A stretch of 64,000 bases of DNA from Yersinia frederiksenii ATCC 33641. GTDB taxonomy: Bacteria > Pseudomonadota > Gammaproteobacteria > Enterobacterales > Enterobacteriaceae. The notes below the pieces were generated by a model. That model was not told where the DNA came from, did no database searches, and saw nothing but the letters and a program-made list of their open reading frames with translations. Below are positions 37,146 through 46,696 of the stretch, piece by piece; position 1 is the first letter of the stretch; every line of letters starts with the position of its first letter. Both the position numbers and the translations under genes were made by a program. The stretch lies in the NCBI RefSeq assembly GCF_000754805.1, contig NZ_KN150731.1, positions 2,023,559 through 2,087,558 of the forward strand. Reading direction: 5' to 3'.

Positions 37146-37940
37146 ATGAAACAGTATCTGGATTTGATGAAAAAAGTGCTGGCAGAAGGCACTGCTAAAG
37201 ATGACCGTACCGGCACCGGTACGGTGTCAATTTTTGGGCATCAGATGCGTTTCAATTTACAAGATGGTTTCCCGCTGGTGACCACGAAACGTTGCCATTT
37301 GCGTTCAATTATTCATGAGCTGTTATGGTTCCTTAATGGCGATACCAATATTGCCTATTTGAAGGAAAATAACGTCTCAATTTGGGATGAGTGGGCTGAT
37401 GAAAATGGCGATCTTGGTCCCGTTTATGGCAAGCAATGGCGTGCCTGGGGTGCCGCAGATGGTCGTAAAATTGATCAACTAAGTAACGTGGTTCAGCAGT
37501 TGAAGCAAGATCCCAACTCCCGTCGAATTATTGTTTCTGCTTGGAATGTGGGTGAATTGGATCAGATGGCATTGGCGCCATGTCATGCTTTTTTCCAGTT
37601 CTATGTTGCTGAAGGCAAGCTGTCTTGCCAGTTATATCAACGTTCTTGTGACGTGTTCCTTGGGCTACCATTTAACATTGCCAGCTATGCATTGCTGATT
37701 CATATGATGGCACAGCAATGTGATTTGGCAGTGGGTGATTTTGTCTGGACGGGGGGCGATACGCATCTGTACAGCAACCACATAGAACAAACGCAACTGC
37801 AATTGAGCCGCGAACCACGGGCATTGCCGAAACTGATTATCAAACGCAAACCTGATTCATTGTTTGACTATCGTTTTGAAGATTTTGAGATTGAGGGATA
37901 TGACCCTCATCCAGGAATCAAAGCCCCGATTGCTATTTAG
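37146..37940 (+). CDS. thyA: Thymidylate synthase
   Basis: Converts dUMP to dTMP using methylene-tetrahydrofolate. 264 residues, same length as E. coli ThyA. The nucleophile Cys is in [12 protein letters not shown]; the arginine cluster [14 protein letters not shown] and [14 protein letters not shown] bind dUMP; the folate C-terminus PIAI is intact. GTGAGG before the ATG overlaps the lgt stop. Confidence 0.99.
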   Translation: MKQYLDLMKKVLAEGTAKDDRTGTGTVSIFGHQMRFNLQDGFPLVTTKRCHLRSIIHELLWFLNGDTNIAYLKENNVSIWDEWADENGDLGPVYGKQWRAWGAADGRKIDQLSNVVQQLKQDPNSRRIIVSAWNVGELDQMALAPCHAFFQFYVAEGKLSCQLYQRSCDVFLGLPFNIASYALLIHMMAQQCDLAVGDFVWTGGDTHLYSNHIEQTQLQLSREPRALPKLIIKRKPDSLFDYRFEDFEIEGYDPHPGIKAPIAI

Positions 37941-37948
37941 TTCTTTGA

Positions 37949-37969
37949 CTGGGGCCGCAATGGCCCCAG
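37949..37969 (+). terminator. Terminator after thyA
   Basis: Stem CTGGGGCC, loop GCAAT, GGCCCCAG, 9 bases after the stop, followed by CTTAT. The T-run is short. Confidence 0.7.
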
Positions 37970-38150
37970 CTTATACTCCTCACCTTTCTACTGCCCGACC
38001 TTTTCTATCACTCCCCACACTCAATAGAAACTGCGAGCTACTGCGCAATCTTTTCTACATTTGTGTCGCCATAAATAAAATTCTGCGTACCTTTTCCAAG
38101 GTTGGTGATGAGTGACTGGCGCGCAAACTTCAGCGACGTAAACTCACGAC

Positions 38151-38684
38151 ATGGAAATTAATATAACACTCAAAAACCACTGTTTCAAAAGAAGCAATAT
38201 CCTTATAAAACAGAATGGTATGACTCTTATTGAACTGCTGTTGGTGATTGCATTGGTTGGTTCAATGGTTACATGGGGAGCCCAACGTTGGCATCATTAT
38301 CAACAACGTGAGAGGCTCGCGGATAGTGCTCGCCAGTTACTCGCCTTCTTAACACACTTACAGGCCGAAGCTAATCGCAGCAACTACACGGCATTACTGT
38401 GGGTTCAACCTGATGGGCAAGGGTGCTTAAGCAGCGGTGATAAGCCAGTCATGTCTTGCTCCTCATTAGCTGGCCCAATTTTTACCCCCCCTTATCCTGA
38501 TGTAAGCATCAGTATTTCTTTAAAAAAGGAGATTGGTTTCTTTGGTGTGAGGAATACGGCACAAGCAGGAAATATCATACTCAGCAGCCCGGCAGGGCGT
38601 ATCCGGCTGGTTATCTCCAGCCGTGGGCGAATGAGGTTATGCAGCGAAGAGCAGTCAGTGGCAGGTATTCATTTATGCCAATGA
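38151..38684 (+). CDS. ppdA: PpdA, prepilin peptidase-dependent minor pseudopilin-like protein
   Basis: A 177-residue type IV pilin-like protein. The leader ends QNG and is cut before MTLIELLLVIALVGSM (Glu at mature position 5). C-terminal region SPAGRIRLVISSRGRMRLC matches PpdA. The leader is long (about 23 residues) with no better start. First gene of the ppdA-ppdB-ygdB-ppdC cluster, whose products prime type IV pilus and T2SS pseudopilus assembly in enterobacteria. Confidence 0.9.
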   Translation: MEINITLKNHCFKRSNILIKQNGMTLIELLLVIALVGSMVTWGAQRWHHYQQRERLADSARQLLAFLTHLQAEANRSNYTALLWVQPDGQGCLSSGDKPVMSCSSLAGPIFTPPYPDVSISISLKKEIGFFGVRNTAQAGNIILSSPAGRIRLVISSRGRMRLCSEEQSVAGIHLCQ

Positions 38685-39295
38685 TGACAAAAAAGTCAGT
38701 CACATCGGGTCATTCCTTACAGGAATACATGGCTGGTTTTACTCTGCCAGAGATGATGCTGGCATTGAGCATTGGCAGCTTGATTATTATGGCTGCCAGC
38801 CAGACTTTCCCTAAATTGCGCCAGCAAATATCCTACTTGCAGCAGCATTATCATCTGGAATTAGCACTGAGTCAGGTTATGGCGGCACTGGAAAAAGACT
38901 TAAGGCGAGCGGGGTTTTGTCATGGTGAGTGTCAGGGAAAGGCAGTGACAACACATAACTATCCAGGAGAGACAACGAACTCTTGTTTGATAGTGGCTTA
39001 TGACCTCAATCACAATGGTCGATGGGAAGGAGAGAAACATCCACAATCCGAATATTTTGGTTATCGCCTGCATAATAAAGCCTTAGAAGGCCAGCGTGGT
39101 GAGCTGAATTGCTCTGCCAGAGGTTGGGAAAAACTCTTTGATCCACAAGAGATTACTATCACACACTTTTCTGTTAACCAATTACCACGACAAGTATCGG
39201 GACAGATTTATCGGGTGCAATTAGCAGGACAAAGAAAAAGCCATCCGGCAATTCATCACCAGCTGACTTACACCATTCGTGGTAATAACCTATGA
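38675..39295 (+). CDS. ppdB: PpdB, minor pseudopilin-like protein
   Basis: Prepilin-like protein of about 206 residues; the cut site is AG before FTLPEMMLALSIGSLI. Conserved PpdB features follow: EKDLRRAGFCHG, IVAYDLNHNGRWE, FGYRL. The start at 38675 has AGG 9 bases upstream and overlaps ppdA; the frame is open 12 codons further back. The ygdB start overlaps its stop (ATGA). Confidence 0.9.
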   Translation: MPMMTKKSVTSGHSLQEYMAGFTLPEMMLALSIGSLIIMAASQTFPKLRQQISYLQQHYHLELALSQVMAALEKDLRRAGFCHGECQGKAVTTHNYPGETTNSCLIVAYDLNHNGRWEGEKHPQSEYFGYRLHNKALEGQRGELNCSARGWEKLFDPQEITITHFSVNQLPRQVSGQIYRVQLAGQRKSHPAIHHQLTYTIRGNNL

Positions 39296-39756
39296 CGCAG
39301 AATTATCAACAAGGGGCGAGTACCTTAGTGACTGTCGTCACACTTTTTGTTCTGGGGCTATTTTTACTGTCTGCGCTGCACCGGCAATTGGATAATATCC
39401 AGCAAATCACGGCTGAGGAACAACGGCATTTACGAGCTTTCAATCAAGCAACGTCATCATTGAACTGGGGTCTCAAACAACATTGGTTATTCGCAATGCC
39501 GTGGCGGTTGGGGTCGACATGGTATTGCAATGAGCACCAGCAATATGGCTTAAAAACTTGTATTAAACCGGCCTCGCTGACAGGTTTTTTTATCCTAAGA
39601 GGTGAGAGCCAATCCTCCGGTGCACCTTTGATGCTTTACCAGCGCGTTAAATTGCAAACAGCTAAAGATCATAGAAATGGCTATCAATTGGTTAAAACTG
39701 CACATGGCTGGTTGGATTTTTGCCCTGATAAGGATGCTCAATTTTGCCTTTACTGA
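39292..39756 (+). CDS. ygdB: YgdB, pilus-associated protein
   Basis: A 154-residue protein with an N-terminal hydrophobic helix (QGASTLVTVVTLFVLGLFLL) like a GspK/PilX-type minor pilin lacking Glu5, and an end GWLDFCPDKDAQFCLY matching E. coli YgdB. It sits between ppdB and ppdC with overlaps at both ends. Confidence 0.88.
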   Translation: MTQNYQQGASTLVTVVTLFVLGLFLLSALHRQLDNIQQITAEEQRHLRAFNQATSSLNWGLKQHWLFAMPWRLGSTWYCNEHQQYGLKTCIKPASLTGFFILRGESQSSGAPLMLYQRVKLQTAKDHRNGYQLVKTAHGWLDFCPDKDAQFCLY

Positions 39757-40151
39757 AATACCGTTACCAGCAGCAACTTACCAAGACGTTATGTCACCTG
39801 CGTGAGCAGCAAGGGTTTAGTTTATTTGAGGTGCTAATTGCTGCTCTATTTTTCATGGTTTCGCTACTGGGGCTACTGCAATACCATCAGGCACTTTTAC
39901 AGGGTTTTTCTTCTTTATGGCAACAGCGGCAGGCCTGGTCTTTGCTAAACCAACATATTGACAGTGGTGGAGAGCAGAGACCCACAGATCCATCTTTATC
40001 TGGCGAAAAATCTCACTGGCGCTATCAGCAGGTTATGACCAAAGTGGATGGGGAATGCGCAGAGTTTGATTTTACTCTGACGATATCACCAAAGCGGCAA
40101 GCAAAATTAAGCCGTTGGTTCTGTTCTGGCGAGATTAAAGCCAGTGATTAG
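39744..40151 (+). CDS. ppdC: PpdC, minor pseudopilin-like protein
   Basis: A 135-residue prepilin-like protein with leader ending QQG before FSLFEVLIAALFFMVSLLG. TTG start at 39744 inside ygdB, preceded by AAGGA. It resembles PilV/GspI-type minor pilins. The last codons overlap a partial ERIC-like sequence, which appears to supply the stop. recC begins 180 bases on. Confidence 0.87.
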   Translation: MPLLKYRYQQQLTKTLCHLREQQGFSLFEVLIAALFFMVSLLGLLQYHQALLQGFSSLWQQRQAWSLLNQHIDSGGEQRPTDPSLSGEKSHWRYQQVMTKVDGECAEFDFTLTISPKRQAKLSRWFCSGEIKASD

Positions 40152-40204
40152 ACCGAGTGAACGCAGCTAGCGCCCTTGCTGCGCCAAGTACGAAAGGGGA
40201 GATA
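40138..40204. repeat. Partial ERIC-type repeat at the end of ppdC
   Basis: The segment CAGTGATTAG ACCGAGTGAACGCAGC followed by AAGTACGAAAGGG matches one half of the ERIC consensus (AGTGATTCGGGTGAG, GCGCAGC, AAGTATGACGGG). It begins inside the last codons of ppdC. Similarity is partial, so confidence is moderate. Confidence 0.5.
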
Positions 40205-40331
40205 ATCGAGGTAAGCTATTGCGCTTACTCATTATCAAGTTAGAGTATTAAACCTCAGGATTTATCTGCAAGTGATAATCAGTAGGGTTAATCATTGATG
40301 GATATTTCCATAGTGCCTCAAGGGAGTCATC

Positions 40332-43300
40332 ATGTTCACGGTCTATCATTCTAATCAATTGGATCTACTTAAAGCGATAACGACTGCGCTGATAGAACGA
40401 GAGCCGCTAGATAACCCTTTTGAGCAAGAAGTGGTGTTGGTTCAAAGCCCCGGAATGGCTCAGTGGCTGCAAATGCAGTTAGCACAACAATTTAGCATTG
40501 CGGCCAATATTGAGTTTCCGCTACCCGCCACCTTTATCTGGGAGATGTTTACCCGCGTATTACCGGGGATTCCAAAGGAAAGTGCATTCAGTAAAGATGC
40601 TATGACATGGAAACTCATGTGGTTATTGCCTGATTTATTGGAAAATCCAGCATTCTCCCCGATGAAACGCTATTTAAGTGACGATAATGATAAACGTAAG
40701 ATTCACCAGCTTGCCGCACGTGTTGCTGACCTTTTTGACCAATATCTGGTGTATCGACCAGAGTGGCTTGAAAGTTGGGAACGTGGTCAACTGATTGATA
40801 ATCTTGATGATGCACAGCAATGGCAAGCTTTACTCTGGGTCGAACTTACGCGCTATACTCGCCAGTTAGAGCAACCTGAATGGCACCGAGCCAATCTTTA
40901 TCAGCGTTTCATCCGCACACTGCTTGAATCCGATATATGCCCTGCAGGGTTGCCAAAACGCGTATTTATTTGCGGCATTTCGGCATTACCCCCCATCTAT
41001 TTACAGGCCTTACAGGCGCTGGGTAAACACATTGATATCCACCTGATGTTTACTAACCCATGCCGTTATTTCTGGGGTGACATTCAGGATTATGCTTTTT
41101 TGGCTAAATTGCAGAGCCGCCAGCGCAGGCATTATCGCGAATCGATAGACGTAAAACTATTTCGTCAGCCTGAACAGGCAGAACAGTTATTTAATGCTGA
41201 TGGCGAACAGGATCTCAGTAACCCACTGTTAGCCTCATGGGGTCGGCTTGGGCGAGATCATATGTATTTATTATCTCAGGTTGATGAAATCCAGGAGGTC
41301 CATGCCTTTGTTGATATCAAGCCGGATAATCTATTGCATGGTATTCAGCACGATATGTTGGAGTTAGAAGATCACGCCATTATGGGCACCACTGCGGAAA
41401 CCCTAGCCCGCAGTGACCAAAAACGAGAATTACAACTTACAGACCGTTCTCTCAGTCTGCATGTTTGCCACAGCCCTCAACGCGAAGTTGAAGTCTTACA
41501 AGATAATCTATTGCGATTATTAGCCGCCGACCCTGAGCTGACCCCACGCGACATCATTGTGATGGTAGCGGATATTGATAGCTATACCCCCTATATTCAG
41601 GCCACATTTGGTAATGCAACGGGGAATCGTTATTTGCCGTTTGCCATTTCTGACCGCAAAGCCAGTCAGGCTCATCCCGCACTACAGGCATTTATTACGC
41701 TACTGGATTTGCCTCAGAGCCGCTTCACCTCAGAGCAAGTTTTGGCCTTGCTGGAGGTCCCTGCCTTAGCGAATAAATTCGGCATTACTGAAGATGGGTT
41801 ACGCCGTCTACGGCAGTGGGTTGGAGAGTCTGGTATCCGTTGGGGATTAGATGACGACAATGTGCGAGAGTTGTCCTTGCCTGCAACCGGCCAGCATACC
41901 TGGCATTTTGGTCTCACTCGCATGTTGCTGGGTTACGCCATGGATAGCACTGCCGGAGATTGGCAGGGTGTTTTACCCTATGACGAATCTAGTGGATTGG
42001 CGGCGGAGCTTGCCGGGCAATTGGCTGATATGTTGATGCAATTGAGTCAATGGCGGCAACAATTAAATGAATCTCGCGCCCTGAGTGAGTGGCTACCATT
42101 ATGCCGCCAATTATTGGATACCTTTTTTGAACCTGATAATGAAACCGAAGCGGTTTTAGTCTTGATTGAACAGCAGTGGCAGAAAGTTATCAGTTACGGT
42201 ATTGCCGCCCAATATCCTGATATTGTGCCACTTAATCTGTTACGGGATGAACTGGCTTCTCGTCTGGATAATGAGCGTATTAGCCAACGTTTCCTCGCCG
42301 GACCCATTAATTTCTGTACCTTGATGCCGATGCGTTCTATCCCATTTAAGGTCGTTTGCTTATTAGGAATGAACGACGGCGTTTACCCACGAACTCTACC
42401 GCCGCTAGGTTTTGATTTAATGGCGAAACAGGTTCGTCGTGGTGATCGCAGTCGTCGTGACGATGACCGCTATCTATTCCTCGAAGCACTGCTCTCCGCC
42501 CAACAACAGCTTTACATCAGTTATATTGGGCGCTCGATTCAAGACAACAGCCAGCGCTACCCTTCGGTGTTAGTGAGTGAATTAATTGAATACATTTCAC
42601 AAAGTTATCGCTTGCCGGGTGATGAAGCGCTCAGTGCTGATGATAGTGCCAAACGTGTGATTCAACATTTACTCTGCTGGCATGCACGGATGCCATTTTC
42701 TGCAGAAAACTTTATTCAAGACAGTGAGTCGCAAAGTTATGCTTCTGAATGGTTACCTTCCGCTGAGTCTCGGGGACAAGCACATCCGCAGTTTAATCAA
42801 CCTCTCGCTCCTGAACCTTTAGTTGAAATAACACTGGATGAATTAATTCGTTTTTACCGCCATCCGGTGCGGGCATTCTTTCAGCTACGGCTGGGCGTGA
42901 ATTTTGTTATCGAAGAGACAGAGTTGCCTGATGAAGAGCCATTTACTTTAGATAACCTTAATCGCTATCAGTTTAATACTCAGTTATTGAATGCACTGAT
43001 AGAAGACAGTGATATCACTGCTGTGTTCTCACGTGCTCGTGCGGCAGGTAACCTTCCTTATGGCTCATTCGGTGAGCTGTACTGGGAAAGTCAGCAAGAG
43101 GAAATGGTGCCGCTAGCAGAACAGATTCGGAGCGAGCGTAAAGAGAGTCACAGTATTGAGTTAAATATTCTATTTGGGGAGACCACACTGACGGGATGGG
43201 TCCACCAGGTTCAGGATGACGGTTTAATTCGTTGGCGTCCCGCAGCACTCACCGCAGTCGATGGGCTGCTGCTCTGGGTTGAGCACTTGGTGTATTGCGC

Positions 43301-43703
43301 AGCAGGGGGAGAGGGTGAAAGCCGGATGTATGGACGTAAAGGGACAGCATGGCGCTATGCTCCACTGCATTGTGATGAAGCCCGGCAATATTTACAGCAG
43401 TTAATGACTGGGTATCAGCAAGGTATGTGTGAGCCTCTACTTTTGCTAAGCAAAAGTGGTTGGGCATGGTTGAGTCAATGCTTTGATCGTGAGTCTGGCC
43501 AGATTTTATGGGATGAAGAAACACAAACGAAAGCCAGAATGAAACTTTTGCAGGTTTGGCAAGGCTCTCAGCAAATCGCCGGGGAAGGTGAGGATCATTA
43601 CATCCAAAGGGTGTTCCGCCTGCTGGATAACCAACATCTCGACATGATATTACACGAAACAGAACGTTATTTATTACCAATAGCCCGCCATAATAAGGCG
43701 TGA
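40332..43703 (+). CDS. recC: RecC, exonuclease V gamma subunit
   Basis: Chi-recognition subunit of the RecBCD helicase-nuclease that processes double-strand breaks. 1123 residues, near-identical length to E. coli (1122). N-terminus MFTVYHSNQLDLLKAI and the catalytically dead helicase-like domains are recognisable (VQSPGMAQWLQMQLAQQF, LLGMNDGVYPRTLPPLGFDL). First gene of the recC-ptrA-recB-recD set. Confidence 0.98.
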   Translation: MFTVYHSNQLDLLKAITTALIEREPLDNPFEQEVVLVQSPGMAQWLQMQLAQQFSIAANIEFPLPATFIWEMFTRVLPGIPKESAFSKDAMTWKLMWLLPDLLENPAFSPMKRYLSDDNDKRKIHQLAARVADLFDQYLVYRPEWLESWERGQLIDNLDDAQQWQALLWVELTRYTRQLEQPEWHRANLYQRFIRTLLESDICPAGLPKRVFICGISALPPIYLQALQALGKHIDIHLMFTNPCRYFWGDIQDYAFLAKLQSRQRRHYRESIDVKLFRQPEQAEQLFNADGEQDLSNPLLASWGRLGRDHMYLLSQVDEIQEVHAFVDIKPDNLLHGIQHDMLELEDHAIMGTTAETLARSDQKRELQLTDRSLSLHVCHSPQREVEVLQDNLLRLLAADPELTPRDIIVMVADIDSYTPYIQATFGNATGNRYLPFAISDRKASQAHPALQAFITLLDLPQSRFTSEQVLALLEVPALANKFGITEDGLRRLRQWVGESGIRWGLDDDNVRELSLPATGQHTWHFGLTRMLLGYAMDSTAGDWQGVLPYDESSGLAAELAGQLADMLMQLSQWRQQLNESRALSEWLPLCRQLLDTFFEPDNETEAVLVLIEQQWQKVISYGIAAQYPDIVPLNLLRDELASRLDNERISQRFLAGPINFCTLMPMRSIPFKVVCLLGMNDGVYPRTLPPLGFDLMAKQVRRGDRSRRDDDRYLFLEALLSAQQQLYISYIGRSIQDNSQRYPSVLVSELIEYISQSYRLPGDEALSADDSAKRVIQHLLCWHARMPFSAENFIQDSESQSYASEWLPSAESRGQAHPQFNQPLAPEPLVEITLDELIRFYRHPVRAFFQLRLGVNFVIEETELPDEEPFTLDNLNRYQFNTQLLNALIEDSDITAVFSRARAAGNLPYGSFGELYWESQQEEMVPLAEQIRSERKESHSIELNILFGETTLTGWVHQVQDDGLIRWRPAALTAVDGLLLWVEHLVYCAAGGEGESRMYGRKGTAWRYAPLHCDEARQYLQQLMTGYQQGMCEPLLLLSKSGWAWLSQCFDRESGQILWDEETQTKARMKLLQVWQGSQQIAGEGEDHYIQRVFRLLDNQHLDMILHETERYLLPIARHNKA

Positions 43704-43804
43704 GGTACGGGTTATTATCAAAGCAGATCTTTCGTCGATATTGAATACAAAAAGCCGGATATGTGTTTTAGCGGCGATTTCTAAAGGGTTAGGGGAGAAA
43801 CGGA

Positions 43805-46696
43805 ATGCATAAACAGTTTGCCCGAATCATTGGCATATTTTTCTTATTAGGTCTGTTGACCCCATTGAGTTGGGCTACCACACCTGCGTGGCAACCACTG
43901 GCAGAAACTATTCACAAGAGTGAACATGACCTGCGTAAATATCAGGCGATCAAGTTGTCGAATGGTATGACCGTGTTGCTAGTCTCTGATGAACAAGCGC
44001 CGAAGTCTTTGGCTGCTGTAGCACTGCCTGTCGGATCACTGGAGGATCCTAATAACCAGTTGGGGTTAGCCCATTACTTGGAACACATGTTGTTGATGGG
44101 ATCTAAGCGCTTCCCTGAACCCGGTAGTTTCTCAGAATTTCTGAAAAAACATGGCGGTAGCCATAATGCGAGTACCGCTTCTTACCGAACGGCCTTCTAT
44201 CTTGAAATTGAAAATGATGCACTAGCTCCAACGGTTGACCGCTTGGCTGATGCCATTGCGGAGCCTCTGTTAGACCCGATTAATGCTGATCGTGAACGTA
44301 ATGCGGTGAACGCAGAATTGACAATGGCCCGCTCCCGCGATGGCATGCGCATGGCGCAAGTTAATGCCGAAACCCTTAACCCTGCTCATCCGAGTGCCCG
44401 TTTTTCGGGCGGTAATCTGGATACCCTCAAAGATAAGCCAGATAGCAAATTACATGATGAGCTGTTGAGTTTCTATCACCATTACTATTCAGCTAATTTG
44501 ATGGTGGGTGTGCTGTATAGCAATCAATCTTTGGAACAGCTAGCACAATTAGCGGCAGATACCTTTGGCCGAATTCCTAATCGTGATGCAAAAGTGCCAC
44601 CGATTACTGTTCCGGTGGTCACCCCTGACCAAACCGGCATTATAATTCATTATGTCCCGGCCCAGCCCCGCAAACAGTTGAAAGTAGAGTTTCGCATTGA
44701 TAACAATAGTGCAGAATTCCGTAGCAAAACAGATACCTATATTAGCTATTTGATTGGTAATCGTAGCAAAGATACCTTGTCTGACTGGCTGCAAAAACAG
44801 GGGCTAGCCGATGCCATCAATGCTGGTGCTGACCCAATGGTCGACAGAAATGGCGGTGTGTTCTCCATTTCAGTATCACTCACCGATAAAGGTCTGGCGA
44901 AACGTGACGTGGTGGTAGCAGCCATTTTTGACTACATCAACATGCTGCACAAAGATGGCATTAAAGAGAGTTATTTCGATGAAATTGCCCATGTATTGAA
45001 TCTGGATTTCCGTTACCCCTCAATTACGCGAGACATGGATTACATCGAATGGCTGGTGGATATGATGCTGCGGGTGCCAGTCGCACACGTGCTTGATGCC
45101 CCTTATCTGGCTGATCACTATGACCCGAAAGCCATTGCTGCCCGTCTGGCTGAAATGACGCCAGAAAATGCTCGAATCTGGTTTGTTAGCCCGGATGAGC
45201 CGCACAATAAAGTAGCCTATTTTGTTGATGCTCCTTATCAGGTCGATAAAATCAACCCGCAACAGATGCAAGAATGGCAACAATTGGGGAAAGGTATCCA
45301 ACTGAGTCTACCGGCACTTAACCCCTATATTCCGGATAATTTCTCTTTAATCAAAGCCGATAAAAATATTACTCGGCCGCAGAAAGTGGCAGAACAACCA
45401 GGGTTGCGGGTGTTCTACATGCCAAGCCAATATTTTGCTGACGAACCAAAAGCAGATATCACGGTAGCTTTTCGTCATCCTCATGCACTGGATACCGCCC
45501 GCCATCAGGTGCTATTTGCTCTGACAGATTATCTTGCTGGTCTGTCACTTGATGAACTGAGTTATCAAGCCTCAATTGGTGGAATCAGCTTCTCGACTGC
45601 GCCGAATAATGGCCTGTATGTCACTGCCAATGGCTTCACCCAGCGGATGCCTCAGTTGCTCACTTCCTTGGTTGAAGGCTATTCCGGCTTTACACCAACA
45701 GAAGATCAATTAGCACAGGCCAAGTCTTGGTATCGTGAGCAACTGGAAGTCGCTGAGAAAGGCAAAGCTTATGAACTGGCTATTCAGCCAGCCAAACTGC
45801 TCTCTCATGTTCCTTATGCGGAGCGCAGTGAACGACGTAAATTGCTGGATACTATCAGTGTGCAAGATGTCGTGACCTATCGTGACGCTTTACTTCAGCA
45901 ATCTGCGGTCGAAGTTTTGGCCGTCGGTAACATGACCGCGCCACAGGTGATAGAACTGGCTGAATCGCTGAAAAAGCAGCTCAGTTTAACCGGTACCACT
46001 TGGTGGACAGGTGAAGATGTAGTGGTAGATAAGGCCCAGCTAGCCAATATGGAACGCCTCGGTAGCAGCTCTGATGCTGCACTGGCGGCAGTCTATATTC
46101 CTACCGGTTATACCGAAATTAAAGGGATGGCGTACAGTGCTTTGTTGGGGCAAATTATTCAGCCGTGGTTCTATGACCAGCTACGCACGGAAGAGCAACT
46201 TGGCTACGCGGTATTTGCCTTCCCAATGTCGGTTGGCCGTCAGTGGGGCTTGGGCTTCTTACTGCAAAGTAACAGCAAACAACCTGATTATCTTTACCAG
46301 CGCTATCTGGCTTTCTATCCACAGGCAGAAAAGCGCCTGCGTGAAATGAAACCCGCTGATTTTGAACAATATAAACAGGGGCTAATCAACCAATTACTGC
46401 AACGCCCACAAACACTGGATGAAGAAGCCAGCCGTTACAGTAATGATTTCAATCGTAATAATTTTGCGTTTGATAGCCGCGAGAAAATGATTGATCAGGT
46501 GAAGCTACTGACTCACACCGCACTGGCCGATTTCTTCCAGCAAGCCGTTATCAAGCCGCAAGGTTTGGCGCTGCTTTCTCAAGTTAAAGGCTTAGGGCAA
46601 ACCGCTGGTGGGTATGCGGAGCTTAAAGGCTGGACGACGTATCCAACAACGTCTGCCTTGCAGGCAACTTTACCGCAGAAGGTATTGGCTCCATGA
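43805..46696 (+). CDS. ptrA: Protease III (pitrilysin)
   Basis: Periplasmic zinc metalloprotease of the insulinase family. 963 residues: signal peptide (cleavage near LSWA, residue 24), inverted zinc motif HYLEH (H90, E93, H94), the third ligand Glu in ERNAVNAELTMARSRDG, and the paired M16 domains. Ribosome site AGGGGAGAAACGG before the ATG. It overlaps recB by 4 bases. Confidence 0.98.
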   Translation: MHKQFARIIGIFFLLGLLTPLSWATTPAWQPLAETIHKSEHDLRKYQAIKLSNGMTVLLVSDEQAPKSLAAVALPVGSLEDPNNQLGLAHYLEHMLLMGSKRFPEPGSFSEFLKKHGGSHNASTASYRTAFYLEIENDALAPTVDRLADAIAEPLLDPINADRERNAVNAELTMARSRDGMRMAQVNAETLNPAHPSARFSGGNLDTLKDKPDSKLHDELLSFYHHYYSANLMVGVLYSNQSLEQLAQLAADTFGRIPNRDAKVPPITVPVVTPDQTGIIIHYVPAQPRKQLKVEFRIDNNSAEFRSKTDTYISYLIGNRSKDTLSDWLQKQGLADAINAGADPMVDRNGGVFSISVSLTDKGLAKRDVVVAAIFDYINMLHKDGIKESYFDEIAHVLNLDFRYPSITRDMDYIEWLVDMMLRVPVAHVLDAPYLADHYDPKAIAARLAEMTPENARIWFVSPDEPHNKVAYFVDAPYQVDKINPQQMQEWQQLGKGIQLSLPALNPYIPDNFSLIKADKNITRPQKVAEQPGLRVFYMPSQYFADEPKADITVAFRHPHALDTARHQVLFALTDYLAGLSLDELSYQASIGGISFSTAPNNGLYVTANGFTQRMPQLLTSLVEGYSGFTPTEDQLAQAKSWYREQLEVAEKGKAYELAIQPAKLLSHVPYAERSERRKLLDTISVQDVVTYRDALLQQSAVEVLAVGNMTAPQVIELAESLKKQLSLTGTTWWTGEDVVVDKAQLANMERLGSSSDAALAAVYIPTGYTEIKGMAYSALLGQIIQPWFYDQLRTEEQLGYAVFAFPMSVGRQWGLGFLLQSNSKQPDYLYQRYLAFYPQAEKRLREMKPADFEQYKQGLINQLLQRPQTLDEEASRYSNDFNRNNFAFDSREKMIDQVKLLTHTALADFFQQAVIKPQGLALLSQVKGLGQTAGGYAELKGWTTYPTTSALQATLPQKVLAP

